5,452 nt of DNA, from positions 1 to 5,452 of the forward strand of contig JAGYNW010000152.1 in NCBI GenBank assembly GCA_018399915.1. The letters run 5' to 3'. Below are positions 1 through 5,428 of the stretch, piece by piece (the first letter of the stretch is position 1; the number at the start of each line of letters is the position of its first letter). The stretch is from Candidatus Omnitrophota bacterium (GTDB lineage Bacteria > Omnitrophota > Gorgyraeia > Zapsychrales > Zapsychraceae). The notes beneath the pieces were generated by a model. That model was not told where the DNA came from. It saw nothing but the letters and a program-made list of their open reading frames with translations, and searched no databases. The translations under genes were made by a program, and so were the position numbers.

Positions 1-26
1 CCTTGTGAAGTTATACAAATCTTCAT
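1..26 (-). CDS. 5' end of a NifX/MTH1175-like (dinitrogenase iron-molybdenum cofactor family) protein, cut by the window edge
   Basis: Only nine codons are visible, reading MKICITSQG and running off the left edge (the ninth codon is incomplete but GG- is always Gly). The ATG at 26-24 is preceded by AAGGGGG (37-31) four bases upstream, a strong ribosome binding site. The opening M-K-I-x-I-T-S-Q-G is what I recall as the typical start of small proteins of the dinitrogenase iron-molybdenum cofactor family (NifX/NafY/MTH1175-like), which have a ribonuclease-H-like fold and are thought to bind metal clusters or their precursors. Such genes are commonly found beside DUF5320 genes in anaerobes, which fits the neighbour here. 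The family call rests on nine residues and the context; the existence of a start codon here is more secure than the family. It could also be another protein opening with a beta strand. Confidence 0.55.
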
Positions 27-40
27 CTTTCCCCCTTAAA

Positions 41-55
41 AGATTATTATTATCG
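41..55. promoter_or_regulatory. Possible third Fur-like box, upstream of the NifX-like gene
   Basis: AGATTATTATTATCG matches the 7-1-7 Fur consensus TGATAATnATTATCA at 11 of the 14 defined positions. It ends 14 bases before the start codon at 26, a position where a repressor would block transcription or initiation. On the minus strand the same bases contain GATAAT, a fair -10 element, but no good -35 element is seen at the right distance. The region is AT-rich, so a chance match is quite possible; it is weaker than the two sites at 644-664 and 1178-1198. Confidence 0.3.
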
Positions 56-71
56 AACTTTATCCTTTTTT

Positions 72-131
72 AAAAATACAAGATAGACGAAAATAAGGTT
101 TTTACATAATCTTCACCTATCTTGTATTTTT
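72..131. terminator. 15-bp perfect inverted repeat, possible terminator after the DUF5320 gene
   Basis: AAAAATACAAGATAG (72-86) is repeated exactly in inverted form as CTATCTTGTATTTTT (117-131), separated by a 30-base AT-rich loop. It begins 9 bases past the DUF5320 stop codon. In the minus-strand transcript the second arm ends in five U residues, so the structure resembles an intrinsic terminator or an mRNA 3'-end stabiliser, and because it is symmetrical it could work on both strands. The AT-rich stem and long loop make it an atypical terminator. It separates the DUF5320 gene from the NifX-like start and may set their relative expression. Confidence 0.45.
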
Positions 132-140
132 CTGGAACGC

Positions 141-629
141 TTAAGATTTTGAGCTAATCTCTAATTCTTTTATTCGTTCATTGATAACATTAATCTCTTC
201 CTGCATTGCCTTGGCCTGACCTTTCAACAGATCTGTTTCCTGTTGAGGGGTCATTGCCGGCAGATAAGAAGCCGCAGGATAAAGATTTCCCTGCGCATAA
301 GAATCGCCAGCTGCGCGCCAACCAAGCCCGCGGCCCCATCCACGGCCTCGACCATAAGCCCCTCCAAATCGAAAACCACGACCTCTCCCTGGTATTGGAT
401 TGGCATAACCTGATACCGGATAGCCTGCGCAATAACCTGCAGCACGGCCTGTCATCGGTCCTAATCCGGCCGGACCAGTTCCATCTCCTCTAGGCATAAT
501 GTCCTCCTTGTTTTCAATATTTTTGTTATCTTTTAACTTATCTGTATTTAATTCAACCACACAAAATCCCATTCCTTGACCCGTCAAAGGGCCTTTTCCT
601 TTGGGACCTGAGCCATCAAAATTTGGCAT
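141..629 (-). CDS. Tandem DUF5320 Gly/Arg-rich protein with two alternative starts
   Basis: This is a 162-residue protein of the DUF5320 type, a family of unknown function often found beside NifX-like and Mrp/NBP35-type ATPase genes in anaerobes. It carries the family's N-terminal motif twice. Residues 1-23 open MPNFDGSGP, continue with GPLTG and end GFC. Residues 45-67 open MPRGDGTGP, continue with GPMTG and end GYC. The spacing is identical, with a cysteine 22 residues after each methionine (C23, C67). Residues 75-105 are rich in Gly, Arg and aromatics (repeated GRGRG and GRGWG). Residues 126-157 look like a short coiled coil starting MTPQQE. There is no signal peptide or membrane segment. 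ATG 629 has AGGAGAG just upstream, while Met45 (ATG at 497-495) has an even better AAGGAGGAC, so a 118-residue product is likely as well. The gene starts 52 bases after the Fur-family gene, with a Fur-like box in the gap. The role is unknown; metal-related is inference. Confidence 0.85.
   Translation of the reverse strand: MPNFDGSGPKGKGPLTGQGMGFCVVELNTDKLKDNKNIENKEDIMPRGDGTGPAGLGPMTGRAAGYCAGYPVSGYANPIPGRGRGFRFGGAYGRGRGWGRGLGWRAAGDSYAQGNLYPAASYLPAMTPQQETDLLKGQAKAMQEEINVINERIKELEISSKS
498..509 (-). promoter_or_regulatory. Strong internal ribosome binding site for a second DUF5320 start
   Basis: On the minus strand the bases read CAAGGAGGACATT immediately followed by ATG (497-495). AAGGAGG is a near-ideal Shine-Dalgarno sequence five bases from the start. 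It sits inside the open frame, exactly at the start of the second MPRGDGTGP motif, which is itself the usual N-terminus of single-copy DUF5320 proteins. This supports independent initiation of a 118-residue protein covering 497-141. Confidence 0.75.
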
Positions 630-643
630 TAAACTCTCCTAAC

Positions 644-664
644 TGAACATGACAACCATTTTCA
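644..664. promoter_or_regulatory. Fur-like box between the regulator gene and the DUF5320 gene
   Basis: Read on the minus strand this 21-bp site starts TGAAAATGGTTGTCA and ends TGTTCA. It matches the site upstream of the regulator gene (1178-1198, read on the plus strand) at 17 of 21 positions, and seven of its ten base pairs are palindromic. Against the Fur consensus TGATAATnATTATCA it matches 11 of 14 defined positions. It ends 15 bases before the DUF5320 start and just upstream of that gene's ribosome binding site, so it is well placed as an operator for a second promoter within the operon. No clear -35/-10 pair was identified in the T-rich run upstream (665-684). Confidence 0.55.
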
Positions 665-681
665 TTAATAAATAAAAAAAA

Positions 682-1161
682 TTAATTCTCCCTACCACTA
701 TGGCACTTGTCACATAAACCATAAAACTGAATAAGATGATGAGAAATTTTAAAATTGTATTTTCCCGTTAGCCCTTTTTCCGTTCTTGATAACAACTCGA
801 CTTCTTCATCAATAAAATCAGTATAATCAATAACTCTATTGCACGAAGTGCATACTAAGTGATGATGATGGCGAAGGCCTTTGGGCCCCTCAGTCAATTC
901 ATATCTTCCTCGACCATCCCCGAAATCAAATTTATTAACTAATCTCATTTCTATTAAAATATCCAAGGTGCGGTATACAGTCGTCATGCCGATTGCAGGA
1001 TTAATTGCGTGAGCTTTAATATAAATCTCCTCTGCGCTTAAATGCTTTTCTGATCCCACCAAAATTCCTAAAACAATTTCACGGCCCGCCGTAATCTTGT
1101 AGCCGTATCCGCTAAATTTTCCATGCCACCAGGATTGTCCTCTTCTATGTCTTTCTAGCAT
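682..1161 (-). CDS. Fur-family metal-responsive transcriptional regulator
   Basis: A 159-residue DNA-binding protein of the Fur/PerR/Zur family, which dimerises and binds operator palindromes in response to metal or peroxide. A winged-helix domain covers about residues 20-92, with the recognition-helix signature NPAIGMTTVYRTLDIL at 54-69. The C-terminal dimerisation and metal domain contains HHHHLVCTSC (98-107) and CDKC (150-153). The two CxxC pairs (C104/C107 and C150/C153) are the expected structural zinc site, and His98-101 lie where the regulatory metal ligands are found. Residues 1-20 form a basic, Trp-containing extension (RHRRGQSWWHGKF) before the usual start of the fold. An AGGA ribosome binding site lies nine bases upstream. 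A near-perfect Fur box just before the start implies autoregulation, and the DUF5320 gene follows in the same direction. The inducing metal (Fe, Mn, Zn) or peroxide cannot be told from sequence alone. Confidence 0.93.
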   Translation of the reverse strand: MLERHRRGQSWWHGKFSGYGYKITAGREIVLGILVGSEKHLSAEEIYIKAHAINPAIGMTTVYRTLDILIEMRLVNKFDFGDGRGRYELTEGPKGLRHHHHLVCTSCNRVIDYTDFIDEEVELLSRTEKGLTGKYNFKISHHLIQFYGLCDKCHSGREN

Positions 1162-1177
1162 CTGTTTTTTTCCTAAA

Positions 1178-1198
1178 TGAAAATGATTATCACTTTCA
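1178..1198. promoter_or_regulatory. Fur box upstream of the Fur-family gene (autoregulatory operator)
   Basis: This 21-bp palindrome starts TGAAAATGATTATCA and ends CTTTCA. Nine of its ten base pairs are complementary around the central base. The first 15 bases match the Fur 7-1-7 consensus TGATAATnATTATCA at 13 of the 14 defined positions. It lies 16 bases upstream of the ATG at 1161 and just downstream of the predicted promoter, so bound protein would cover the transcription start. This is a strong match, and the neighbouring Fur-family gene supplies an obvious ligand. Confidence 0.82.
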
Positions 1199-1202
1199 AT
1201 TA

Positions 1203-1231
1203 AAGATTAACACTTAGATATTATTTGTCAA
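1203..1231 (-). promoter_or_regulatory. Promoter of the Fur-family gene
   Basis: On the minus strand a perfect -35 hexamer TTGACA (1231-1226) is followed after 17 bases by AATCTT (1208-1203), which matches only three of the six -10 consensus positions. TTTAAT (1204-1199) is a better hexamer but lies 21 bases from the -35. The position just upstream of the Fur box and the perfect -35 support the call, while the exact -10 is uncertain. A weak -10 would be compatible with a regulated promoter. Confidence 0.5.
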
Positions 1232-1348
1232 GTATAAATCTTGTTGTGAAATTTTATTGAATGTGCCATTTATTAAATAATGAAAATAAATCGATTTAAG
1301 ATTGGAAGGAAAATTCTGAGAAGGCTTCTGCAAACAACAATCATATGA

Positions 1349-2356
1349 TCATTCGGATTTCATCTTGCGGTTCATGAGGTCTGAGACCGCCTTGGAGGCT
1401 TTCTTTTGCTTGCAGACAAGATTGTAAACTTCAGCCGTGATCGGCATATCCACCTGATGGTCCTGACTTAACTGATAGACGGCTTTCACCGTGTCCATGC
1501 CCTCAGCTACCATGCTCATGGAAGACGTGATCGCCCGGGCTGTCATTCCCTGGCCCAATTTTTCGCCTACCGTACGGTTCCGTGACCTCGGGCTGAAACA
1601 CGTGGTCACCAGATCCCCCAAACCGCTTAAACCGGCAAACGTCTTTTCTTTAGCCCCCAGGGCCTTTCCCAGGCGCGTCATCTCTTTAAGTCCGCGCGTC
1701 AGAATAGCTGCCTTGGTATTGGTCCCGAATCCCAATCCATCACAAACCCCGCAGGCAATGGCAATAATATTTTTCACGCTGCCGCCCAATTCCACGCCCG
1801 CGACATCCCTGTTGGTGTAAATACGAAATGTCTCGGAATTTAAGACCTCCTGGACCTGGGTTGCGATCGCCGGGCTCTGTGACGCAACAACAGCTGTAGA
1901 CGGAATATCTTTGGCCACTTCCATGGCGATGGTGGGGCCGGAAAGCACGGCAAAAGGAATATCGCCCAACTCCTCATGCACTAACTCCGATACCCTTAAT
2001 AATCGGTTGGCAATGATACCTTTGGTCACGCTCAAAAAGATCTTATCCTTCAACGCAACTCCAGTTTTGGCTATCTTTTTCAAAATACTGACGCTGTATT
2101 TGGAAGGCACCGCGAAAAGGATGAGGTCAGCTTCCTGCAGGACCGTCTTCAAATGGCCGGTAACAACCACGTTTTTAGGAATACGTATGCCAGGCAGGAA
2201 TCTGGAATTGTAGCGGTTCTTGCTGACCTTCTCCATGTACGGAGGAAAAGGTCCCCACAAAAAGACCGGATATCCTTTTTTTGCCAGGTAAACGCAGAGC
2301 GTCGTGCCCCAGCTGCCGTCGCCGATAATCGCGATTTTTTCGATTTTATCTTTCAT
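1349..2356 (-). CDS. gpsA: NAD(P)+-dependent sn-glycerol-3-phosphate dehydrogenase
   Basis: This cytoplasmic enzyme reduces dihydroxyacetone phosphate to sn-glycerol 3-phosphate with NAD(P)H, supplying the backbone of phospholipids. From the chosen start it has 335 residues, normal for the family. The N-terminal Rossmann fold shows GDGSWGT (12-18), where the middle position of the usual GxGxWG loop is Asp. Further signatures are SVTKG (109-113), LSGPTIAMEVA (138-148), the catalytic lysine in GGSVKN (K195), NTKAA (213-217), GLSGLGDL (242-249), SRN (258-260) and VAEG (283-286). The start at 2356 is preferred over the open frame reaching 2437 because GGGAG lies five bases upstream and the fold begins at residue 7; the extra 27 residues match nothing in the family. 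It follows the membrane-protein gene by 64 bases and may be co-transcribed with it. Confidence 0.95.
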   Translation of the reverse strand: MKDKIEKIAIIGDGSWGTTLCVYLAKKGYPVFLWGPFPPYMEKVSKNRYNSRFLPGIRIPKNVVVTGHLKTVLQEADLILFAVPSKYSVSILKKIAKTGVALKDKIFLSVTKGIIANRLLRVSELVHEELGDIPFAVLSGPTIAMEVAKDIPSTAVVASQSPAIATQVQEVLNSETFRIYTNRDVAGVELGGSVKNIIAIACGVCDGLGFGTNTKAAILTRGLKEMTRLGKALGAKEKTFAGLSGLGDLVTTCFSPRSRNRTVGEKLGQGMTARAITSSMSMVAEGMDTVKAVYQLSQDHQVDMPITAEVYNLVCKQKKASKAVSDLMNRKMKSE

Positions 2357-2366
2357 ATTTGCTCCC

Positions 2367-2395
2367 ATTATAGTGCATGCAGAATCAAATTGCAA
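2367..2395 (-). promoter_or_regulatory. Possible promoter immediately upstream of gpsA
   Basis: On the minus strand TTGCAA (2395-2390) and a perfect TATAAT (2372-2367) are separated by 17 bases. The start point would fall near 2360, only about four bases before the gpsA ATG and beyond the GGGAG ribosome binding site, giving a nearly leaderless message. Either that happens or the match is fortuitous and gpsA is read from upstream. Confidence 0.35.
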
Positions 2396-2420
2396 GACAC
2401 GCAGTTGCCAAGATTCTTGT

Positions 2421-4310
2421 TCAGTTAGCAAAAACAAACGAATCCGGCAAGGTTACCTTGTAAAGGACAAAATCCATATTGGTGTAGATCCTTTCAAGAA
2501 TCGCGCTATTACGCGGGGCCGCGTAACGCATAAACAATACATAGTCCGCGCCGTACTCAAGGATAGCGCGTCTGACTGCGGGTGTCGGCGAGTGAGAAGG
2601 TGCGATGTTAAAGGCCCGCATCTTTTTCGACCGGCGCATCCATTCTAACGCAGCCTTGAAATCAAACCCGACGATACCGCAATCCCTTTCGGAAACCACG
2701 ATCTGACGCTCGGAATGGATACGGAACCCGCCCATAAAGACATCATAGGGCACAAAGATAATCGCGTCCTCCGGGGTCTTTTGCTGAACATATTTCTGCA
2801 CATCCTCCCAGCTGCGACGCATCTGCCAAAACCCAAAATCATTCTTTTGCATATCGATCCTTTCCCGATTGTAAACCGTGTACTGAAAAAAGAAAACCAG
2901 CAAAGGAATGAGATACAATAATTTGATGAACTGCTTACGGAAATGTTCACTTTTAATCCGTCCCAGCAACAGGTAAACCACTGTCAATAAAATAATGATC
3001 ACCGTCAGATTCAACAGGACAAAATGTTTGTATTGAATGACCTGATAAGAATAAATAATGGCGCTGATACAAGCGACCATCAATCCAGCGGCCGGGACAA
3101 TGACAATCCATTTTTTCAAGCTCTGCGGCCTTCGGGCCCATCGGCGTATCAACAAAATAGAAAAAGCCGCGTAAACCGCGAAAGCGGAAACCAGACCGCT
3201 GTATTTCATGAACACAAAAAGCACCGCGAAGCAATACGCCCAAATAAAACGGTCTTTCTCGATGATATCCATAACCAGAATAAGCGTGTAACCCATCAAA
3301 AGAAAATGCAAGTACTGGGTATTGCGCGTCAAATTCAGGTCTAAAAAGAATTTCTGCGGATAAAAATAAGTGAAAACCAGCGCCACCAGCAGTAAAAGAA
3401 AACCCCCGACGCAAAAGCCCTGCGCCTTTTTGTTCGCCTTGAAACTTTCATTAAAAAAAAGGTTCAAGAGAAAAAAACCTAGGAGGATCAGATATTTCCT
3501 GGTCGCGTTCAGGAAAATCGCTAATTCTGAAAACAATTTGGATAACGGCACCAACGGCAACAGGAAATTTTGAGGACAGGCATAATGATAAATATTAAGC
3601 CAATCCTTGTAACTTTCCACATCGATCGAGGCATGTGCCGCGCGGTTGCTGATGAACCAGGCGATGAAGGGCAGACTGAAAAGCAAGAACAAAAGTACGG
3701 ACTTAATCAAGACCTTGAAGCCGGTTCTCTTCATGTCCCACAACAAAAACACACACATGTAAAAGAAAGGAAACGCACTGTACAAGGCGTGAAAATTCGT
3801 GGCAAAACCAAAGATCATGGCGGCCAGAAAATAGCGTTCTTTGAAAAAATAATAAATACCGGCAAAAATAAAGGCTAAAGCGAATTCCTGGTGGGAAAAA
3901 GTCCTGTATAAAAATTCATCGACGCGCGAGACAAAAATGAAGACCAGAATACAAAGAAACGCCTTGAAACGGTCGCGGGTGAACAATAACCAAATCTTGT
4001 AAATCCAGTAAAATAAAAAATACCGGACAACCAGAAACAATAGGAAAAATACCGCTGGGATCTGCTGGATGGTGATGACCCGGGCCAATAAGGGATAAAG
4101 GAAACTCGTAAAATTACGGCGGAGGCTTTCGACGTAATAGTCGCCCTGGTAAAGCTGGGGATTGATAAGACTTTTAAGCAGGGGGATCTCAATATGCTGA
4201 TCATCCCAGGCATATTGATACCCGACCGTAATCATAAATATGCCCAGAGAAATAAAAGCAATAAACCACGGAGATTGAAGGATCGTTTGTGTTTGCGTTT
4301 TCCACTTCAT
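2421..4310 (-). CDS. Polytopic membrane protein, GT-C/DUF6798-like, putative lipid-linked sugar transferase
   Basis: A 629-residue integral membrane protein with roughly 12-14 hydrophobic segments, among them about 14-30, 85-110, 117-130, 143-157, 177-192, 200-221, 272-286, 299-318, 333-350, 357-375, 401-421, 429-450 and 463-480. A soluble domain of about 150 residues follows (481-629). An acidic DDQH motif (36-39) after the first helix is where GT-C glycosyltransferases keep catalytic acidic residues in their first extracytoplasmic loop. The C-terminal part has the pattern WEDVQKYVQQKTPEDAIIFVP (501-521), then FRIHSERQIVVSERD (529-543), which resembles DUF6798-type proteins. The likely job is transfer of a sugar from a polyprenyl-phosphate donor to an envelope acceptor, by inference. 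The GT2 gene just upstream could make such a donor. No ribosome binding site is evident before ATG 4310. The acceptor is unknown, and a non-transferase role is possible. Confidence 0.8.
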   Translation of the reverse strand: MKWKTQTQTILQSPWFIAFISLGIFMITVGYQYAWDDQHIEIPLLKSLINPQLYQGDYYVESLRRNFTSFLYPLLARVITIQQIPAVFFLLFLVVRYFLFYWIYKIWLLFTRDRFKAFLCILVFIFVSRVDEFLYRTFSHQEFALAFIFAGIYYFFKERYFLAAMIFGFATNFHALYSAFPFFYMCVFLLWDMKRTGFKVLIKSVLLFLLFSLPFIAWFISNRAAHASIDVESYKDWLNIYHYACPQNFLLPLVPLSKLFSELAIFLNATRKYLILLGFFLLNLFFNESFKANKKAQGFCVGGFLLLLVALVFTYFYPQKFFLDLNLTRNTQYLHFLLMGYTLILVMDIIEKDRFIWAYCFAVLFVFMKYSGLVSAFAVYAAFSILLIRRWARRPQSLKKWIVIVPAAGLMVACISAIIYSYQVIQYKHFVLLNLTVIIILLTVVYLLLGRIKSEHFRKQFIKLLYLIPLLVFFFQYTVYNRERIDMQKNDFGFWQMRRSWEDVQKYVQQKTPEDAIIFVPYDVFMGGFRIHSERQIVVSERDCGIVGFDFKAALEWMRRSKKMRAFNIAPSHSPTPAVRRAILEYGADYVLFMRYAAPRNSAILERIYTNMDFVLYKVTLPDSFVFAN

Positions 4311-4340
4311 AGAAATTTGAGAAGCGTGACAGTTTTCACC

Positions 4341-4360
4341 AAGCTACCTTAAGCTACCCT
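4341..4360. repeat. Short tandem repeat, two 10-bp units
   Basis: AAGCTACCTT is followed directly by AAGCTACCCT, nine of ten bases identical, in the gap between the GT2 gene and the membrane-protein gene, 30 bases upstream of the latter's start. It may be a chance slippage duplication or a weak protein-binding repeat; nothing links it to a function. Confidence 0.4.
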
Positions 4361-4365
4361 GAAAC

Positions 4366-4410
4366 AAAAAGATCTCTGATCCTGCCTGCGCGGACTGCCA
4401 AGGCCGGATC
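4366..4410 (-). terminator. Weak hairpin after the GT2 gene, possible terminator or attenuator
   Basis: On the minus strand GATCC and GCCT (4410-4401, with one unpaired base between them) can pair with AGGC and GGATC (4387-4378) around a 13-base loop, giving nine pairs with one mismatch. A run of five T (4370-4366) follows, but only after a seven-base gap. An alternative small hairpin, GATC-AGA-GATC (4381-4371), directly abuts the T run and competes for the same bases. Neither is a strong intrinsic terminator, so read-through into the membrane-protein gene is likely. Confidence 0.25.
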
Positions 4411-4412
4411 CG

Positions 4413-5120
4413 TTACTTCCAGACAAATATTTCTCGAAAAACTTCAAACATGTAGGCGGCGCCCCAACGCAATACCTGCAACTTCCGCTCCCCTCCTTCG
4501 CGGGCAGGCTCATCCCCGGGAATTTCAGCGACCTTCAATTTGCGTTTGGCGCAACGGATGGATAAAAGCGGCTCAATACTGATATTGGTCCTGAACAATT
4601 TTTCCTCAAAAGCATAGCTCGCATCTTTATCCAGGTCCAGTTCTGTTATCAGGCTCTTTCGGTAGGCGCGGTAAATCACCATGGCATCGGTGTAGTGTCC
4701 GCCGTGGAACCAGTTAATGAAAGTGGTAAACATTTTATTGCCGAAAGCAGTTATCGCGTCATCATCATAACTCTTGGCACCTTCGGCATACCGGGAGACA
4801 ATCACCATATCGTAATTGCCTTCCTTCAATTTCGCGATACATTCCGGTATGAGCTCCGGGATAGAGTTGCCGTCAGGGCTGAATGTCAGGACGACATCAC
4901 CGGTGACATGAGGCAGGGCCTCCATGTAAGCGTTGCGCATACCTTTCTTTTGCTGGACGACAATCTCATACCCTTTTTCCTTGCAGTATTCAATTGTGCC
5001 GTCAGTGGATTGGCCGTCAATGATGAGAAGCTGGTCATACCAGTCTTTATGAATTTTCGGCATGATCTCTTTCATGCCATCGATTTCGTTCAAGGTGGGA
5101 ATCAGTAGCGTTACTTTCAT
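4413..5120 (-). CDS. Family 2 glycosyltransferase, polyprenyl-phosphate sugar synthase-like
   Basis: A 235-residue GT-A-fold glycosyltransferase, the length of compact dolichyl-phosphate-mannose-synthase-like enzymes, which move a sugar from a nucleotide donor to an acceptor, often polyprenyl phosphate at the inner membrane face. Signatures are IPTLNE (7-12), IIDGQSTDGT (33-42), the KKGMRNAYMEAL segment (58-69), SPDGNS (81-86) at the position of the metal-binding DxD, VSRY (108-111) and a C-terminal EIPGDEPAREGGERKL (199-214) like the EIP-x-R-x-G-x-SKL element of this group. No membrane helix is evident. The start at 5120 is preferred because AAAGGACATA precedes it and the first beta strand begins at residue 3; the open frame reaching 5228 adds 36 residues with no family match. 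It lies 102 bases before the GT-C-like gene. The donor sugar and acceptor cannot be told. Confidence 0.9.
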   Translation of the reverse strand: MKVTLLIPTLNEIDGMKEIMPKIHKDWYDQLLIIDGQSTDGTIEYCKEKGYEIVVQQKKGMRNAYMEALPHVTGDVVLTFSPDGNSIPELIPECIAKLKEGNYDMVIVSRYAEGAKSYDDDAITAFGNKMFTTFINWFHGGHYTDAMVIYRAYRKSLITELDLDKDASYAFEEKLFRTNISIEPLLSIRCAKRKLKVAEIPGDEPAREGGERKLQVLRWGAAYMFEVFREIFVWK

Positions 5121-5195
5121 TATGTCCTTTTCTTTAGCAAAGATCCGTTCTATGGATATTGTTTTTTCCGTCGATAAAACGAAGCATGCGAATCC

Positions 5196-5209
5196 CTGCC
5201 TCCCGGCAG
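5196..5209. other. Small GC hairpin upstream of the GT2 gene
   Basis: CTGCC (5196-5200) and GGCAG (5205-5209) pair around a four-base loop. No T run follows on either strand. A TTGACA hexamer occurs on the minus strand at 5225-5220, but nothing resembling a -10 element lies 15-19 bases downstream. This could be a 3' processing element for the tRNA transcript or a leader hairpin; there is no firm role. Confidence 0.25.
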
Positions 5210-5250
5210 CGGACTCACGTGTCAACAACCCTGTCTACCATTGTTAAATA

Positions 5251-5321
5251 AGCGGGCGATGAGAATCGAACTCACGTATCAAGCTTGGAAGGCTTGTGTT
5301 CTGCCACTGAACTACGCCCGC
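5251..5321 (-). tRNA. tRNA-Gly (anticodon TCC)
   Basis: On the minus strand the sequence folds as a complete 71-base cloverleaf. The acceptor arms are GCGGGCG and CGCCCGC, the D arm is GTTC/GAAC, and the anticodon stem CAAGC/GCTTG holds the loop CTTCCAA with anticodon TCC. The T arm contains TTCGATT, and the discriminator base is T, as is usual for bacterial tRNA-Gly. It reads GGA and, by wobble, GGG. The 3' CCA is not encoded (the following bases are TATTTAAC), so a CCA-adding enzyme is required. Another tRNA lies about 107 bases upstream in the same direction, and the two probably share a precursor. Confidence 0.96.
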
Positions 5322-5335
5322 AAAATCCCTCTTGA

Positions 5336-5366
5336 TCCGGGACTGCGGTTGTTTTTACATCCCGGA
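5336..5366. other. Inverted repeat in the spacer between the two tRNAs
   Basis: TCCGGGA (5336-5342) and TCCCGGA (5360-5366) are perfectly complementary around a 17-base loop. No U run follows on either strand, so it is more likely a spacer or processing stem in a tRNA precursor than a terminator. Confidence 0.35.
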
Positions 5367-5428
5367 ATGGGTGCCTGGATCCTTAAAAGTCAGGATAATG
5401 TTCAATCGGCAAGCCATGAGATAAAAGC

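Noticed and set aside
206..493. Plus-strand open frame of 95 codons opposite the DUF5320 gene
   Set aside because: It has no recognisable domain and is fully antisense to a gene with clear family motifs and ribosome binding sites; the GC-rich Gly/Arg codons on the other strand explain the lack of stops.
1268..1298. ATTTATT/AATAAAT inverted repeat and TAAATCGATTTA palindrome between gpsA and the Fur-family gene
   Set aside because: Short, AT-only or nearly so, with no T run in the right place; expected by chance in such AT-rich DNA and not a convincing terminator or operator.
2357..2437. Longer N-terminus for GpsA starting at 2437
   Set aside because: The extra 27 residues have no family match, overlap the end of the upstream membrane-protein gene, and a good ribosome binding site precedes the Met at 2356.
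2953..3414. Minus-strand 153-codon frame inside the membrane-protein gene (also 2645-2950 and 3875-4213)
   Set aside because: These overlap the 629-residue protein in another frame and show low-complexity, family-less sequence typical of shadow frames.
5181..5210. GCGAATCCCTGCC on the plus strand, resembling part of a tRNA T arm
   Set aside because: No matching acceptor, anticodon or D arm could be found around it, so a tRNA remnant is not supported.
5121..5228. Longer N-terminus for the GT2 enzyme starting at 5228
   Set aside because: The extra 36 residues do not resemble the family, and the Met at 5120 has a ribosome binding site and begins the first strand of the fold.
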